Part shown: piece by piece, positions 7,972 to 15,708 of the stretch
Layout: every line of letters begins with the position of its first letter
Position numbering within the stretch: the stretch's first letter is position 1
Assembly: GCF_000300235.2 (NCBI RefSeq)
Contig: NZ_CP004388.1
Coordinates: 1,779,501-1,843,500, forward strand
Direction of reading: 5' to 3'
DNA: 64,000 nt
Source of the DNA: Thalassospira xiamenensis M-5 = DSM 17429
GTDB taxonomy: Bacteria; Pseudomonadota; Alphaproteobacteria; Rhodospirillales; Thalassospiraceae
Program-made: the position numbers and the translations under genes
The notes under the pieces: generated by a model
What the model saw: the letters and a program-made list of their open reading frames with translations, nothing else
Told to the model about the DNA's origin: nothing
The model's database searches: none

Positions 7972-8829
7972 TTATGCCGGGCCCTTGTCGACCGGGCTTC
8001 CCTCCGTGCTGGCCCATTCGGCCCAGGAACCGTCATAAACCGCGACTTCCTTTTTTCCGGCGATATAGGCACCAAGGGCAAGCACGCAGGCGGTCACGCC
8101 CGAGCCGCAGGATGTGACAACCGATTTATCAAGATTGACACCGGCATCATGGAAGGCGGTGCGAATGGCATCGGCATCCTTGAAGGTGCCGTCAGCATTC
8201 AGGAGCCTGTCAAACGGCAGGTTATAGGAACCCGGCACATGGCCAGCCTTGCCCCAGGGTTCGTCGGCATCGCCGGTGAAGCGTTCGGTTGCGCGGGCAT
8301 CGACAAGCTGTTCGCGTTTGCTTTTGACGTTTGCCAGCACCTGATCATATTCGCGCAAAAGGAAGCTGTTGGCGCGCGCGGTGAAATGGCGTTCGCGCGG
8401 CGGGGTTGGTGCATCGGTCACCGGGCGGTTTTCCGCCAGCCATTTCGGCAGGCCGCCATCAAGCACGGCGACATCGTGATGCCCGAAATGGCGCAGCATC
8501 CACCATACCCGGCAGGCGGCAAGGGCGGACCCCGTCTGGCCATAAACCACGATGCGCACACCGTCGCCAAGGCCAAGCTTGCGGACCTTGGCCGAAAATT
8601 TGATCGCGTCGGGCATCATGTGGGGAAGGGGTGCGCTATCGTCGGCGGCGATTTCGTCAATATCAAAGAAGACCGCGCCCTGAATGTGCTGCGCGTTATA
8701 AATCTCGCGCGCATTTTTGTTCTGGGCGGGCATGTACCAGCTGGCATCGACGACACGAACGTCGGGTGCATCAAGGTGATCCGCAAGCCACTGGGTGGAG
8801 ACCAGTGCGTCGGAAGTTGGGTTGGTCAT
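7972..8829 (-). CDS. sseA: 3-mercaptopyruvate/thiosulfate sulfurtransferase
   Basis: A two-domain rhodanese that transfers sulfane sulfur from mercaptopyruvate (or thiosulfate) to thiol or cyanide acceptors in the cytoplasm. The 285-residue product has an inactive N-terminal rhodanese domain (about 8-135) and a catalytic C-terminal domain (about 165-280) with the active-site loop CGSGVTAC; C241 is the nucleophile. The CGSGVTA loop is typical of mercaptopyruvate sulfurtransferases. The ATG at 8829 (MTNPTSDALV) has CCGGAG upstream; the open frame adds seven residues before it. It heads an operon with two GNAT genes. Confidence 0.9.
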   Translation of the reverse strand: MTNPTSDALVSTQWLADHLDAPDVRVVDASWYMPAQNKNAREIYNAQHIQGAVFFDIDEIAADDSAPLPHMMPDAIKFSAKVRKLGLGDGVRIVVYGQTGSALAACRVWWMLRHFGHHDVAVLDGGLPKWLAENRPVTDAPTPPRERHFTARANSFLLREYDQVLANVKSKREQLVDARATERFTGDADEPWGKAGHVPGSYNLPFDRLLNADGTFKDADAIRTAFHDAGVNLDKSVVTSCGSGVTACVLALGAYIAGKKEVAVYDGSWAEWASTEGSPVDKGPA

Positions 8830-8998
8830 CAAAGAGACTCCGGTTTGCAATGGTGGGTATTGCGCGATCCGGGGCGTTTCCGCAGATCTGTATCTTCAAA
8901 CTCAAATGTTTCTTGTTTTAATTTCTATCCGTCCTGAAAGCGCATGGCAATATCCCGACTTGATTTGTGGATATGCCGATTGCGCGTTTCCGGGGAAT

Positions 8999-9709
8999 TC
9001 ATTCATCAAAGACGATATTGATGCGGCGGTTCTGGCGGCCTTTCTTTTCGATCTTGGCAACCAGAACCCTGCCGATTTCGGCCGTACTTTTGACATGCGT
9101 ACCGCCGCAGGGCTGATAATCGATGCCCTCTATCGTGACTGTGCGGATGCTGTTTCCATCCATTGGCGGCTGTACCGACATGGTGCGAACCAGTTCCGGA
9201 TTGGCTTTAAGCTCTGCCACGCTGATTTCACCGTCATAGACCTCGGCATTGCGTGCGATCAGTTCGTTCAGTCTTGCGGTCAGTTCATCCTTGTCAGGCG
9301 CTTCATCGGGCAGGTTGAAATCAAGCCGCGCCTTGTGGGCGGCGATATTGCCACCTGTGACGTCGCCTTCGACAATTGCACACAGCAAATGCAGGCAGGT
9401 GTGAAAGCGCATCAGGCGGTGGCGGGTTTCCCAATCCAGTTCGGCCGTGATCGTGTCGCCGATTGCGGGCAGGTCGTGACCATCGGCGATGATATGCAGG
9501 ACTTTGCCGCTGTCGCGGTCCTTGATCGTGGTTGCGACCGGCATTTCACGGCCATCGGCGGTTTTGAAAATCCCGACATCGCCGGTCTGGCCGCCGGCGG
9601 TGGCGTAAAACACGGTTTGGTCCAGTTCAATGCCGCGGTCCGAGATCGAGATGACTTTGGCGTCACAGTTCCGGCGATAGGCGTCTTCACGAAATAAAAG
9701 GCGGGTCAC
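8999..9709 (-). CDS. Alanyl-tRNA editing protein (AlaX family)
   Basis: A free-standing homologue of the AlaRS editing domain that hydrolyses mischarged Ser- or Gly-tRNA(Ala) in trans. The 236-residue product has the zinc-binding pattern RFHTCLHLL in the middle and CGGTHV near residue 205, plus the GGQ-containing ATAGGQTGDVG segment near residue 40. The size suits the AlaX-II type without the C-Ala domain. The GTG at 9709 is chosen because GGAGGAG lies just ahead of it and the product then begins TRLLFREDA as relatives do. An ATG at 9721 would add four residues and place that GGAGGAG inside the gene. It is monocistronic. Confidence 0.9.
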   Translation of the reverse strand: MTRLLFREDAYRRNCDAKVISISDRGIELDQTVFYATAGGQTGDVGIFKTADGREMPVATTIKDRDSGKVLHIIADGHDLPAIGDTITAELDWETRHRLMRFHTCLHLLCAIVEGDVTGGNIAAHKARLDFNLPDEAPDKDELTARLNELIARNAEVYDGEISVAELKANPELVRTMSVQPPMDGNSIRTVTIEGIDYQPCGGTHVKSTAEIGRVLVAKIEKKGRQNRRINIVFDE

Positions 9710-9989
9710 AGACTCCTCCATACTTGGTGGCGATCAGATCGCGTGACCGTCAGTTGGCCGCCTAAATCGGGGAGGCGGCAGATGTGCCTTTTGTGGGGCT
9801 GGGCAGCATCGCGGTGATGGTCCGGTCTGAAATCTTGCAGTGAAATCATGGTGCTGCCGGAAGGCTTGGTTTGTCGAGGAGTTTTTGGAATTTAGATTGT
9901 GTATATATTGATACATATTTTTGGAATTGATGTTGATAATCATACGAAATGTATGTTATCCCCTTGGCCAAATTGGGGGTGAAAGAAAC
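9710..9989. other. Intergenic region with palindromic, AT-rich promoter elements
   Basis: The left half is GC-rich with no gene. From about 9880 the sequence turns AT-rich and holds two direct copies of TTTTTGGAATT (starting near 9882 and 9917) and two inverted repeats, TGTAT-ATATTG-ATACA at 9900-9915 and CATAC-GAAAT-GTATG at 9941-9955. These look like promoter and operator elements for the orphan gene that follows; their regulator is unknown. Confidence 0.5.
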
Positions 9990-10709
9990 TTGGCTGCTGT
10001 TATTCATGTCAAATTGACGGGCGAAGGTGATTTCGGACCGGTGGATCTTGAATGTGCGATCCCGCCTGCGCGCCTGCCTTTGGTGATGGCGGCCCTGTTT
10101 GGCTCCCCGACTAGTTTGCGGGCGGGGGCGGCGCAAGGGGGCGGTGCGGTTGATCATGGGGCAGCTTCTTCGGGGGCTTCGATGTCCTCTGCTATATCGC
10201 CTGCTATATCCCCTGCTATGTCCCTTGCGGCATCATCTCCGTCTGCCCCATCTTCGACATTCGGGCCTGAGGGCTCTTCGCGGGAAATGCCTGCTGGCGG
10301 GCAATTGCCTGTAACGGCGCGTCCTGATCGATCCGGCCCGGTTTTTTCATCGGCACACCCGGCTATTGTTGGTGAAGGCGCTACGGATGCGATTGATCCA
10401 GCGAACTTCCTGATTGGATATATTGGCAATCTGGGCGATCTGATTGCCCGGCTTCAGCCGCGCGGCTTTGCCGAAACCATCCTGATTGCGGCGATCTGGC
10501 TGCATTACCGTGATGGGCGGAGCTTTGTGACGCGTGACGATATCCGGCGGTTGCTGCGGCGGCAGGAACATCTGCGCATGCCAAAGAATTTCGGTCGCGA
10601 TTTTCATACCGCAATCACGCGGGGCTATATCGAACCGGTCGACGAGGACGGGGGATTTGCCGCGACCGGAACCGGATATCAGTGGTTTCGTGACGCCTGT
10701 ATTAAATGA
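9990..10709 (+). CDS. Orphan protein, low-complexity linker and winged-helix-like C-terminus
   Basis: I do not recognise this family. Taking the TTG at 9990, which follows GGGGGTGAAAGAAAC, the product is 239 residues; the frame is open back to an ATG at 9921, but that would translate the palindromic promoter. Residues 1-40 form a small compact segment (VIHVKLTGEGDFGPVDLECA). Residues 45-135 are a Ser/Ala/Pro linker with imperfect SPAIS/SPAMS repeats. The last 100 residues look helical with a likely winged-helix end (FVTRDDIRRLLRRQEHLRMP, then GYIEP and TGTGYQWFRDA). That suggests a DNA-binding or oligomerising regulator (inference). It is followed by another orphan with a similar C-terminal layout. 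Confidence 0.6.
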   Translation: MAAVIHVKLTGEGDFGPVDLECAIPPARLPLVMAALFGSPTSLRAGAAQGGGAVDHGAASSGASMSSAISPAISPAMSLAASSPSAPSSTFGPEGSSREMPAGGQLPVTARPDRSGPVFSSAHPAIVGEGATDAIDPANFLIGYIGNLGDLIARLQPRGFAETILIAAIWLHYRDGRSFVTRDDIRRLLRRQEHLRMPKNFGRDFHTAITRGYIEPVDEDGGFAATGTGYQWFRDACIK

Positions 10710-10730
10710 TACAAAAAGCCGATAAAATGG

Positions 10731-10758
10731 TTGACGTTATGTATTGATAATGTATCAT
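10731..10758 (+). promoter_or_regulatory. Sigma-70-like promoter with overlapping palindrome
   Basis: TTGACG at 10731-10736 and TATCAT at 10753-10758 are separated by 16 nt. The palindrome TGATA-ATG-TATCA at 10745-10757 overlaps the -10 element, so a bound repressor would block the promoter. Start of translation of the next gene is 36 nt downstream. Confidence 0.6.
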
Positions 10759-10793
10759 TATTGACGTGGGACAAGAAAACAGGCGGGGACAAA

Positions 10794-11315
10794 ATGCGGG
10801 AATGGGAAGTACGGACAAGCTGCAGGGTCTGGCGTGGGCGATATGTGATCCGTGGGGGCGTTGATCGCATCGCCAATGATATCGTCAGCCTGCAGCAAAG
10901 CCGTTTTCCGGGGATTGAAACCGGCAAGGTTTCTCTTCGGGTTGTGACAATGGCGGTGATGGCGGTTCTGGCCGAGGAATGCTGCGAAGACGGCGTGACG
11001 GCAGCGGAACTTTCGTTTTTGCTGACCACATGCCTTGGTCGGCCGATTTCACCGGCCCGGATCGAACGCGAAATGGAAACGCTTTCGGGGCTGGTCTGGT
11101 CCGGGCCATGGGGGGCGGAAACGCTTTATGTTCTTGAAAAGCGCGGTCTTCGCTTTTTTGAAAGCGCGCGCATGATGGCGATGAACGATACCGACGCCAA
11201 AAACGAGGATTTGACAGAATATACAGGCGCGGAGGAAGGCGGGGTTTTGCCGAAGATCGATCCGTCGATTACGGCAAGCCCCGCCCCACACGCCCGGTAC
11301 CGGGTGGTGGGATAA
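10794..11315 (+). CDS. Orphan protein, winged-helix-like
   Basis: This 173-residue product has no recognised family. The ATG at 10794 follows GGCGGGGAC; the open frame extends upstream to 10731 but that stretch is the promoter. Residues 1-40 are basic (CRVWRGRYVIRGG). Residues 45-130 form a probable helix-helix-wing module: VVTMAVMAVLAEECCEDGVTA, LLTTCLGRPISPARIEREME, and LYVLEKRGLRFFESA. The last 40 residues are a polar tail. The layout parallels the C-terminal domain of the preceding orphan, and the pair may be diverged relatives or partners (inference). A palindrome in its promoter suggests autoregulation. Confidence 0.6.
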   Translation: MREWEVRTSCRVWRGRYVIRGGVDRIANDIVSLQQSRFPGIETGKVSLRVVTMAVMAVLAEECCEDGVTAAELSFLLTTCLGRPISPARIEREMETLSGLVWSGPWGAETLYVLEKRGLRFFESARMMAMNDTDAKNEDLTEYTGAEEGGVLPKIDPSITASPAPHARYRVVG

Positions 11316-11339
11316 ACCGCCATTATCCGGCTGATCAAC

Positions 11340-11376
11340 AACACCCGCCTAATGGCTTTGCCCGGGCGGGTGTTTT
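11340..11376 (+). terminator. Rho-independent terminator after orphan gene pair
   Basis: AACACCCGCC (11340-11349) pairs with GGCGGGTGTT (11365-11374), followed by TT and then GCTG. It lies 25 bp after the orphan stop codon. Confidence 0.8.
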
Positions 11377-11676
11377 GCTGTGTGCAGCATTGAACTGGTG
11401 CCCCGGTGGGCTGTTCACAGCAACTGCACCTGCCGGTTGGCATTCGGGCGGACAAAGCTGCTGTAATCAGGCTTGACCTGACAGCATAAGGTACGTAATG
11501 ATTTAAAGATGGAAAACATTGTTACACATCAGAACGCCTATTTTACGTCGTGCACACAGCGCGGCGCCTGTTGATGTGTTTGTAAATTAAACCAAGACCG
11601 GCTGCCCCAGGGCGGCCTTTGTTTTTTCCATAAACCGGTTTGCCCGAGGTGGCCCCACCAACAAGGAAACCGGAAA
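11377..11676. other. Gene-free stretch of about 300 bp
   Basis: I find no convincing reading frame on either strand. The region between about 11480 and 11600 is AT-richer and could hold the promoter of the S4-like gene that starts at 11677. No repeat or RNA motif was recognised. Confidence 0.5.
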
Positions 11677-11955
11677 ATGACCCATATCTCCCTTGCGGAT
11701 CGCATGCCGACACTTGATTTCACGCCCAATGCCCTGAAAGACGGGATCGGGGTGGTGCCGCTTATTCTGATGGCGGGGTTTGCCGATACCATTGCGGCAG
11801 CGAGCGCGCTGGTCGCAGATGGTGCTGTCATGATCGAGGACAGACAGATTGTGGATCCTGATCATCATATCCTGAGTTACGCGTTTGATGATGGCGAAGT
11901 ATTGCGCCTTACCGTTGGCGGTCAGAGAACGATGCTGATCCGTCGTGCAGAGTGA
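11677..11955 (+). CDS. Small protein resembling the C-terminal S4 domain of tyrosyl-tRNA synthetase
   Basis: A 92-residue product with a good ribosome site (AAGGAAACCGGAAA before ATG). From about residue 35 it follows the S4-fold pattern found at the end of bacterial TyrRS: a helix with SALVADGAVMIEDRQI, then DPDHHI and GEVLRLTVGGQRTMLI. In TyrRS and other S4 proteins this domain binds structured RNA. Here it stands alone, with about 30 unrelated residues in front. It may be a small RNA-binding protein like other free-standing S4 proteins such as Hsp15/RqcP, or a leftover fragment of a synthetase gene. The assignment is by pattern only and the function is unknown. Confidence 0.6.
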   Translation: MTHISLADRMPTLDFTPNALKDGIGVVPLILMAGFADTIAAASALVADGAVMIEDRQIVDPDHHILSYAFDDGEVLRLTVGGQRTMLIRRAE

Positions 11956-11957
11956 TT

Positions 11958-11999
11958 GGGGCGGAGTGACCGGGGCGGAGTGACCGGGGCGGAGTGATC
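11958..11999. repeat. Three tandem copies of a 14-bp repeat
   Basis: The unit GGGGCGGAGTGACC occurs at 11958-11971 and 11972-11985 and with one change at 11986-11999, beginning just after the stop of the S4-like gene. A degenerate partial copy overlaps that stop codon. It lies in the gap before the convergent radical SAM gene. Confidence 0.85.
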
Positions 12000-12064
12000 G
12001 GGTTGGTGCCCGCCGGTCGCGCGAGCAGGGCTTGGGGGTGAGGAGGGCGATGTTGCTGGTGATT

Positions 12065-13228
12065 TCAGAACAGCGACATTTGCCCGTTCGCGCTGGGGCG
12101 GACAAAGCCGCTGCAATCAAGGTTGAGCGACCGGCCGGTCATGCCGTGTTTTTTGCGTGCAGCATCAAACCGTCTGGCGATCAGGTCGGCAATCGGGCCG
12201 GTGCCGCGCATACGGGTGCCAAATTCGGACTGATAGCGTTCGCCGTCGCGCATCTGGCGGATCAGCGACATGACCTTTGCCTTGCGATCAGGATAATGGG
12301 CGCCAAGCCATTCTTCGAACAGATCGGCGATTTCAAGCGGCAGGCGGATGACGATGTGCGATACGGACGTTGCCCCGGCGTCACGCACCGCGGCGACCAG
12401 ATTTTCGATTTCCATGTCATTCAGGCCGGGAATGATTGGCGCGCACAGGACCGTGACCGGGATACCGGCATCGGCAAGTTTGCGAATGGCATCGAGCCGG
12501 CGGTGCGGGGCGGAGGCACGCGGTTCAAGAAGGTTGGACAATCTGTGATCAAGGCTTGTAACCGATACCGCGACCGACGCGCGGTTTCTGGCGGCCATTG
12601 GCGCGATCAGATCAATGTCGCGGGTGACAAGTGCGCCTTTGGTGATGATCGAAAAAGGATGGTGGCAATCGCCAAGCACCTTGATGATGGATCGGGTCAG
12701 TTGCTTTTCACGTTCAACCGGCTGATAGGGATCGGTGCTGGTGCCAATGACAATCGGGGCGGGCATATAGCTTTTGACGGCGAGCTGTTTGCGCAATAGC
12801 GTCGGGGCATCGGGCTTCCAGAACAGTTTTGTTTCAAAATCCAGCCCCGGCGACAGGCCGAGATAGGCGTGTGTCGGCCTGGCAAAGCAATAGATGCAGC
12901 CATGTTCACAGCCGCGATAAGGATTGATCGAACGGTCAAACGGCACGTCCGGGCTTTGATTTTTGGTGATCACGCTGCGCGCGCCATCAATGCCAAGGGT
13001 GGTACGGATGCGCGGTGCGTCCTGATCTTCCATCAGGCTGGTCATCCAGCCATCGTCGACCGCCTGATGGATATGGCGTTCAAATCGGCCATCAATGTTC
13101 GATACCGCCCCGCGGCCTTTTTGCCGGCGCGCGGGCAGTAGATCCGGATCAAAATCCGGATGGCTCCAGCCTTCGCCCGGTGGGGCGGTTTCGATGTGAT
13201 CGGATGTCGGTTCGATGATATTTCGCAT
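12065..13228 (-). CDS. Radical SAM protein, SplB-like (PA0069 family)
   Basis: A 387-residue radical SAM protein. The cluster-binding cysteines are in RGCEHGCIYC (C-x3-C-x2-C), followed by FARPTHAYLG and, further on, IGTSTDPYQPVE, the signature of the PA0069 family, which is related to spore photoproduct lyase. The family's reaction is not established; DNA repair is suspected. The ATG at 13228 (MRNIIEPTSDH) is preferred over an upstream start at 13303. No strong Shine-Dalgarno is seen. A perfect LexA-type direct repeat lies 15-29 nt upstream of the start, placing this gene in the SOS response (inference) and supporting a repair role. The gene is monocistronic. Confidence 0.85.
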   Translation of the reverse strand: MRNIIEPTSDHIETAPPGEGWSHPDFDPDLLPARRQKGRGAVSNIDGRFERHIHQAVDDGWMTSLMEDQDAPRIRTTLGIDGARSVITKNQSPDVPFDRSINPYRGCEHGCIYCFARPTHAYLGLSPGLDFETKLFWKPDAPTLLRKQLAVKSYMPAPIVIGTSTDPYQPVEREKQLTRSIIKVLGDCHHPFSIITKGALVTRDIDLIAPMAARNRASVAVSVTSLDHRLSNLLEPRASAPHRRLDAIRKLADAGIPVTVLCAPIIPGLNDMEIENLVAAVRDAGATSVSHIVIRLPLEIADLFEEWLGAHYPDRKAKVMSLIRQMRDGERYQSEFGTRMRGTGPIADLIARRFDAARKKHGMTGRSLNLDCSGFVRPSANGQMSLF

Positions 13229-13242
13229 ATGTTCAAAATACA

Positions 13243-13257
13243 GAACAAAACAGGAAC
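13243..13257 (-). promoter_or_regulatory. LexA (SOS) box upstream of radical SAM gene
   Basis: Read on the minus strand the site is GTTC-CTGTTTT-GTTC, an exact match to the alphaproteobacterial LexA direct repeat GTTC-N7-GTTC. It ends 15 nt before the predicted ATG, where repressor binding would block transcription. No other such box was noticed near a start codon in the window, although a full scan was not run. Confidence 0.75.
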
Positions 13258-13360
13258 ATTCAAGCGAAATACGCAGTGCCCAGGTTGCCCGCGCCGATGT
13301 CAACGCGGACAGCGGCAGGCCGTTGATTTGACATCATCCGGTTATCAACAGCTTTCCTGA

Positions 13361-14992
13361 TTACGGGCAGGTCGGCGTTGCTGACGTGAAACTGATGGAG
13401 CCGGTGTTTGTCCCGCCACCGACATTGCATGTGCTTACATTGCCGCTGTTCCCGGAGCCGGAGAGATTTGTATTGTTACTGTTAAAGAATATCAGGTGGT
13501 TGTTTGTCGCCCCGCTGACATTGAGCGTATTATTCTCGAATACGAGGTTGTCTGATCCGACTGCTGAGAGGGCGTAGGCAAAGGTATCGTTACTGCTGGT
13601 TGTGATCGTGTTGCCGCGAATGACGGTATTTTGTGCGTTCCCCAGAACCTGTATGCCAAAGACCGTGTTGTCCGTTGCGGTGGTGGTCAAGGTGCTGTTG
13701 ATAATTTCAACGTTATCCACACCGTCAATCCGCACCGCTGTGACCGCCTCTGTTGCGGGGCCTGAAACAGTAACAGTAACGCCAACAAGGCGACTGTTGG
13801 CGGCCATATTGAAAATATGGTGCGGCGTGCCGAAGCCGACCGGAGGGGCGCCATCGCCGCTTAGGCTGGCGCCCGGTGTGGTGATGGTCACAGTGCGACC
13901 GGAAGGTGTTTTAACATCAAGATTGCCCGTTCCCATGATGGTTTGGCCATCCTGCACATCAAGGCGGTCGTTGACATTGGCAAAGCTGCCGTTAAGGACC
14001 ACGGTCGAATTGGCACCGGCGGATGAGATGGTCGTGGCGAGGTCGGCACTTGCTGTTGTTGCGCTGCTGACAAGCGTGATGGTGTTGCCGTTGGCCGTGC
14101 TTGTTATTTCCTCTGCCGTGGTGAATTGCCCGGCCTGACTGACGATATCAATGTCGCGCATGATCGGATCGGTCATGCGGCGTTCGATAGCGTTCAGGCG
14201 CGGTTTGGGATTGTCGCCAAAATCCTGAAGCGGGATGCGCAGGCGGAAGCTGGCGAAGCTTTGTGTGCCGCGCGGATCGTCATGCTGGATTTCAGCCCCC
14301 AGCGAAAAGCGCGAGCCTTCCCACAGGAACGGTATTTCATCAAAGGTCAGGTCAAGCCGCCCGCGAGGTCCCTGCACCGTGTCCACATCGTCTTCGGTAA
14401 AACGATAGCCGCCTGCGTAAAGGCGCAATTGTTGTGGTGCCGTGGCTTCAAACAATGGTGCGCGCCAGCCGATTTCGGCATCAAACCCGCGAAGGGCGCG
14501 TTCTTCGCCCTGACGGTACATGATCGATGCGCCGGAAAAATCCACCGTACTCAGGCTGTCTTCTACATAGCTTGTCGTGCCGACCGGCATATAGGCATTG
14601 GCGCGAAAATCCCAGTCAAGCGAAAGGGCTTCGGCCCCGAAGGTGACCTGATTGAATTTGTTGTCATACGAGCTGTGGCGGCGGTCAAAATAACCATAGC
14701 CACCAATATTCCAGCCATTATCAAGCATCTGGCGAATGCCGAGACCGAAGTTGCCTTCGTGACTGTTGGCATCATCCATGCGTGCGCGGATATTGGCAAA
14801 GGTCAGGGTGTCGTCATCCTGCCATAGCGGAATGAACAGATCGGTTTCGCCAAGATTTCGATCTGTACCGGCCTTGCCTTCAAGGTCGATATGTGGCCCC
14901 CATTTATTGGTTGGTTCCGGTGTTTGCGCATGTGCGACAAAAGCCGTGGCCATTGCGGCCCCAACCCAAAAGCCAAGCTCGTGTACCCTCAT
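13361..14992 (-). CDS. Inverse-autotransporter-like outer membrane protein with beta-helix passenger
   Basis: This 543-residue secreted protein has a signal peptide (MRVHELGFWVGAAMATAFVA, cleavage after HAQ). Residues of about 30-280 match the inverse autotransporter beta-domain of intimin and invasin: FIPLWQDDDTLTFANIRARM, NFGLGIRQM, NIGGYGYFDRR and FRANAYMP. The rest is Thr/Ser/Asn/Val-rich with repeating pectate-lyase-like turns (VEIINSTLTTTATDN, NTVIRGNTITTSSND, NLVFENNTLNVSGATNN), as in a right-handed parallel beta-helix. The order, barrel first and passenger last, is that of inverse autotransporters. Two Cys near the C-terminus could form a disulfide. The ATG at 14992 has GGGAAGACAA ahead; the frame opens at 15019. 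The probable role is surface adhesion (inference). LysM or Ig-like domains seen in gammaproteobacterial intimins are absent. Confidence 0.8.
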   Translation of the reverse strand: MRVHELGFWVGAAMATAFVAHAQTPEPTNKWGPHIDLEGKAGTDRNLGETDLFIPLWQDDDTLTFANIRARMDDANSHEGNFGLGIRQMLDNGWNIGGYGYFDRRHSSYDNKFNQVTFGAEALSLDWDFRANAYMPVGTTSYVEDSLSTVDFSGASIMYRQGEERALRGFDAEIGWRAPLFEATAPQQLRLYAGGYRFTEDDVDTVQGPRGRLDLTFDEIPFLWEGSRFSLGAEIQHDDPRGTQSFASFRLRIPLQDFGDNPKPRLNAIERRMTDPIMRDIDIVSQAGQFTTAEEITSTANGNTITLVSSATTASADLATTISSAGANSTVVLNGSFANVNDRLDVQDGQTIMGTGNLDVKTPSGRTVTITTPGASLSGDGAPPVGFGTPHHIFNMAANSRLVGVTVTVSGPATEAVTAVRIDGVDNVEIINSTLTTTATDNTVFGIQVLGNAQNTVIRGNTITTSSNDTFAYALSAVGSDNLVFENNTLNVSGATNNHLIFFNSNNTNLSGSGNSGNVSTCNVGGGTNTGSISFTSATPTCP

Positions 14993-15019
14993 TTGTCTTC
15001 CCGCTATTTTCAGCCGCAT

Positions 15020-15708
15020 GTGACGCGTTTGGATAAAAATGCGCAGATCATTTCTATCTGCGTATCTGGATTATCCTGTGGATTTCAAGTCTGCGGCTCG
15101 ATATTTTGTGCGTTATGATTTCTGTCCCGATTCTTATAGTAACAACACTTTTTATGCTAATCCAATGATATTGATGAATTTTATTGGATATTTCTGAGAT
15201 GCTCGAATTCTATTGCGAACGATCAATTTAATCTTATGGTTGTGTTTTGGCGTTTGCTAACTTGCCGTGTGAAAAATCGGTTCGTATTTCTTTTTGTAAA
15301 AGCAGCGACACGGCCAAAATCAATGCCAACCGCATATTTTTTCATTTTTGTCTTCAATCATTTTGATCTGGCTTATGCGCGGCAGGAGAAATCGCTGGCA
15401 TTTTGCGCATCAGTCAGATCGGCAGTTAAGCCAGTTCATGAAATGGAAGTCCGAGGATTAGGGGATTTGCGCATGGGTCGCCACAGCAACGGCAGGGATG
15501 CGATATTTTCCTGCGCGAAGTGGATATCCATTGCGTTTTATGGATAGGAAACAGTGCGAGGTGCGCAAAAGCGGACTATTGAGCCCCGTCTTTTTGTCGA
15601 CCTTTTAAATTGCCTTTTCGATTGTCATGTATCGGTACAATCGCGCGCTTGCCGGTTTTTACAATCCATCTATAGTTTCGTGGCCACCCTTTTTATGGAG
15701 CCATTCCG
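15020..15708. other. Gene-free, AT-richer stretch of about 690 bp
   Basis: This is the longest apparently non-coding stretch in the window. It carries the promoter region of the adhesin gene (leftward) and of the LysE gene (rightward). A perfect inverted repeat CGCAGAT-N7-ATCTGCG lies at 15042-15062, about 50-70 bp upstream of the adhesin start, and looks like an operator. Reading frames of about 100 and 70 codons at 15236-15547 and 15554-15760 lack ribosome sites, family resemblance and normal codon use. Confidence 0.55.
15042..15062. promoter_or_regulatory. Perfect inverted repeat upstream of the adhesin gene
   Basis: CGCAGAT and ATCTGCG are separated by seven bases. The position relative to the start at 14992 suits a repressor or activator site, but its regulator is unknown. 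Confidence 0.45.
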
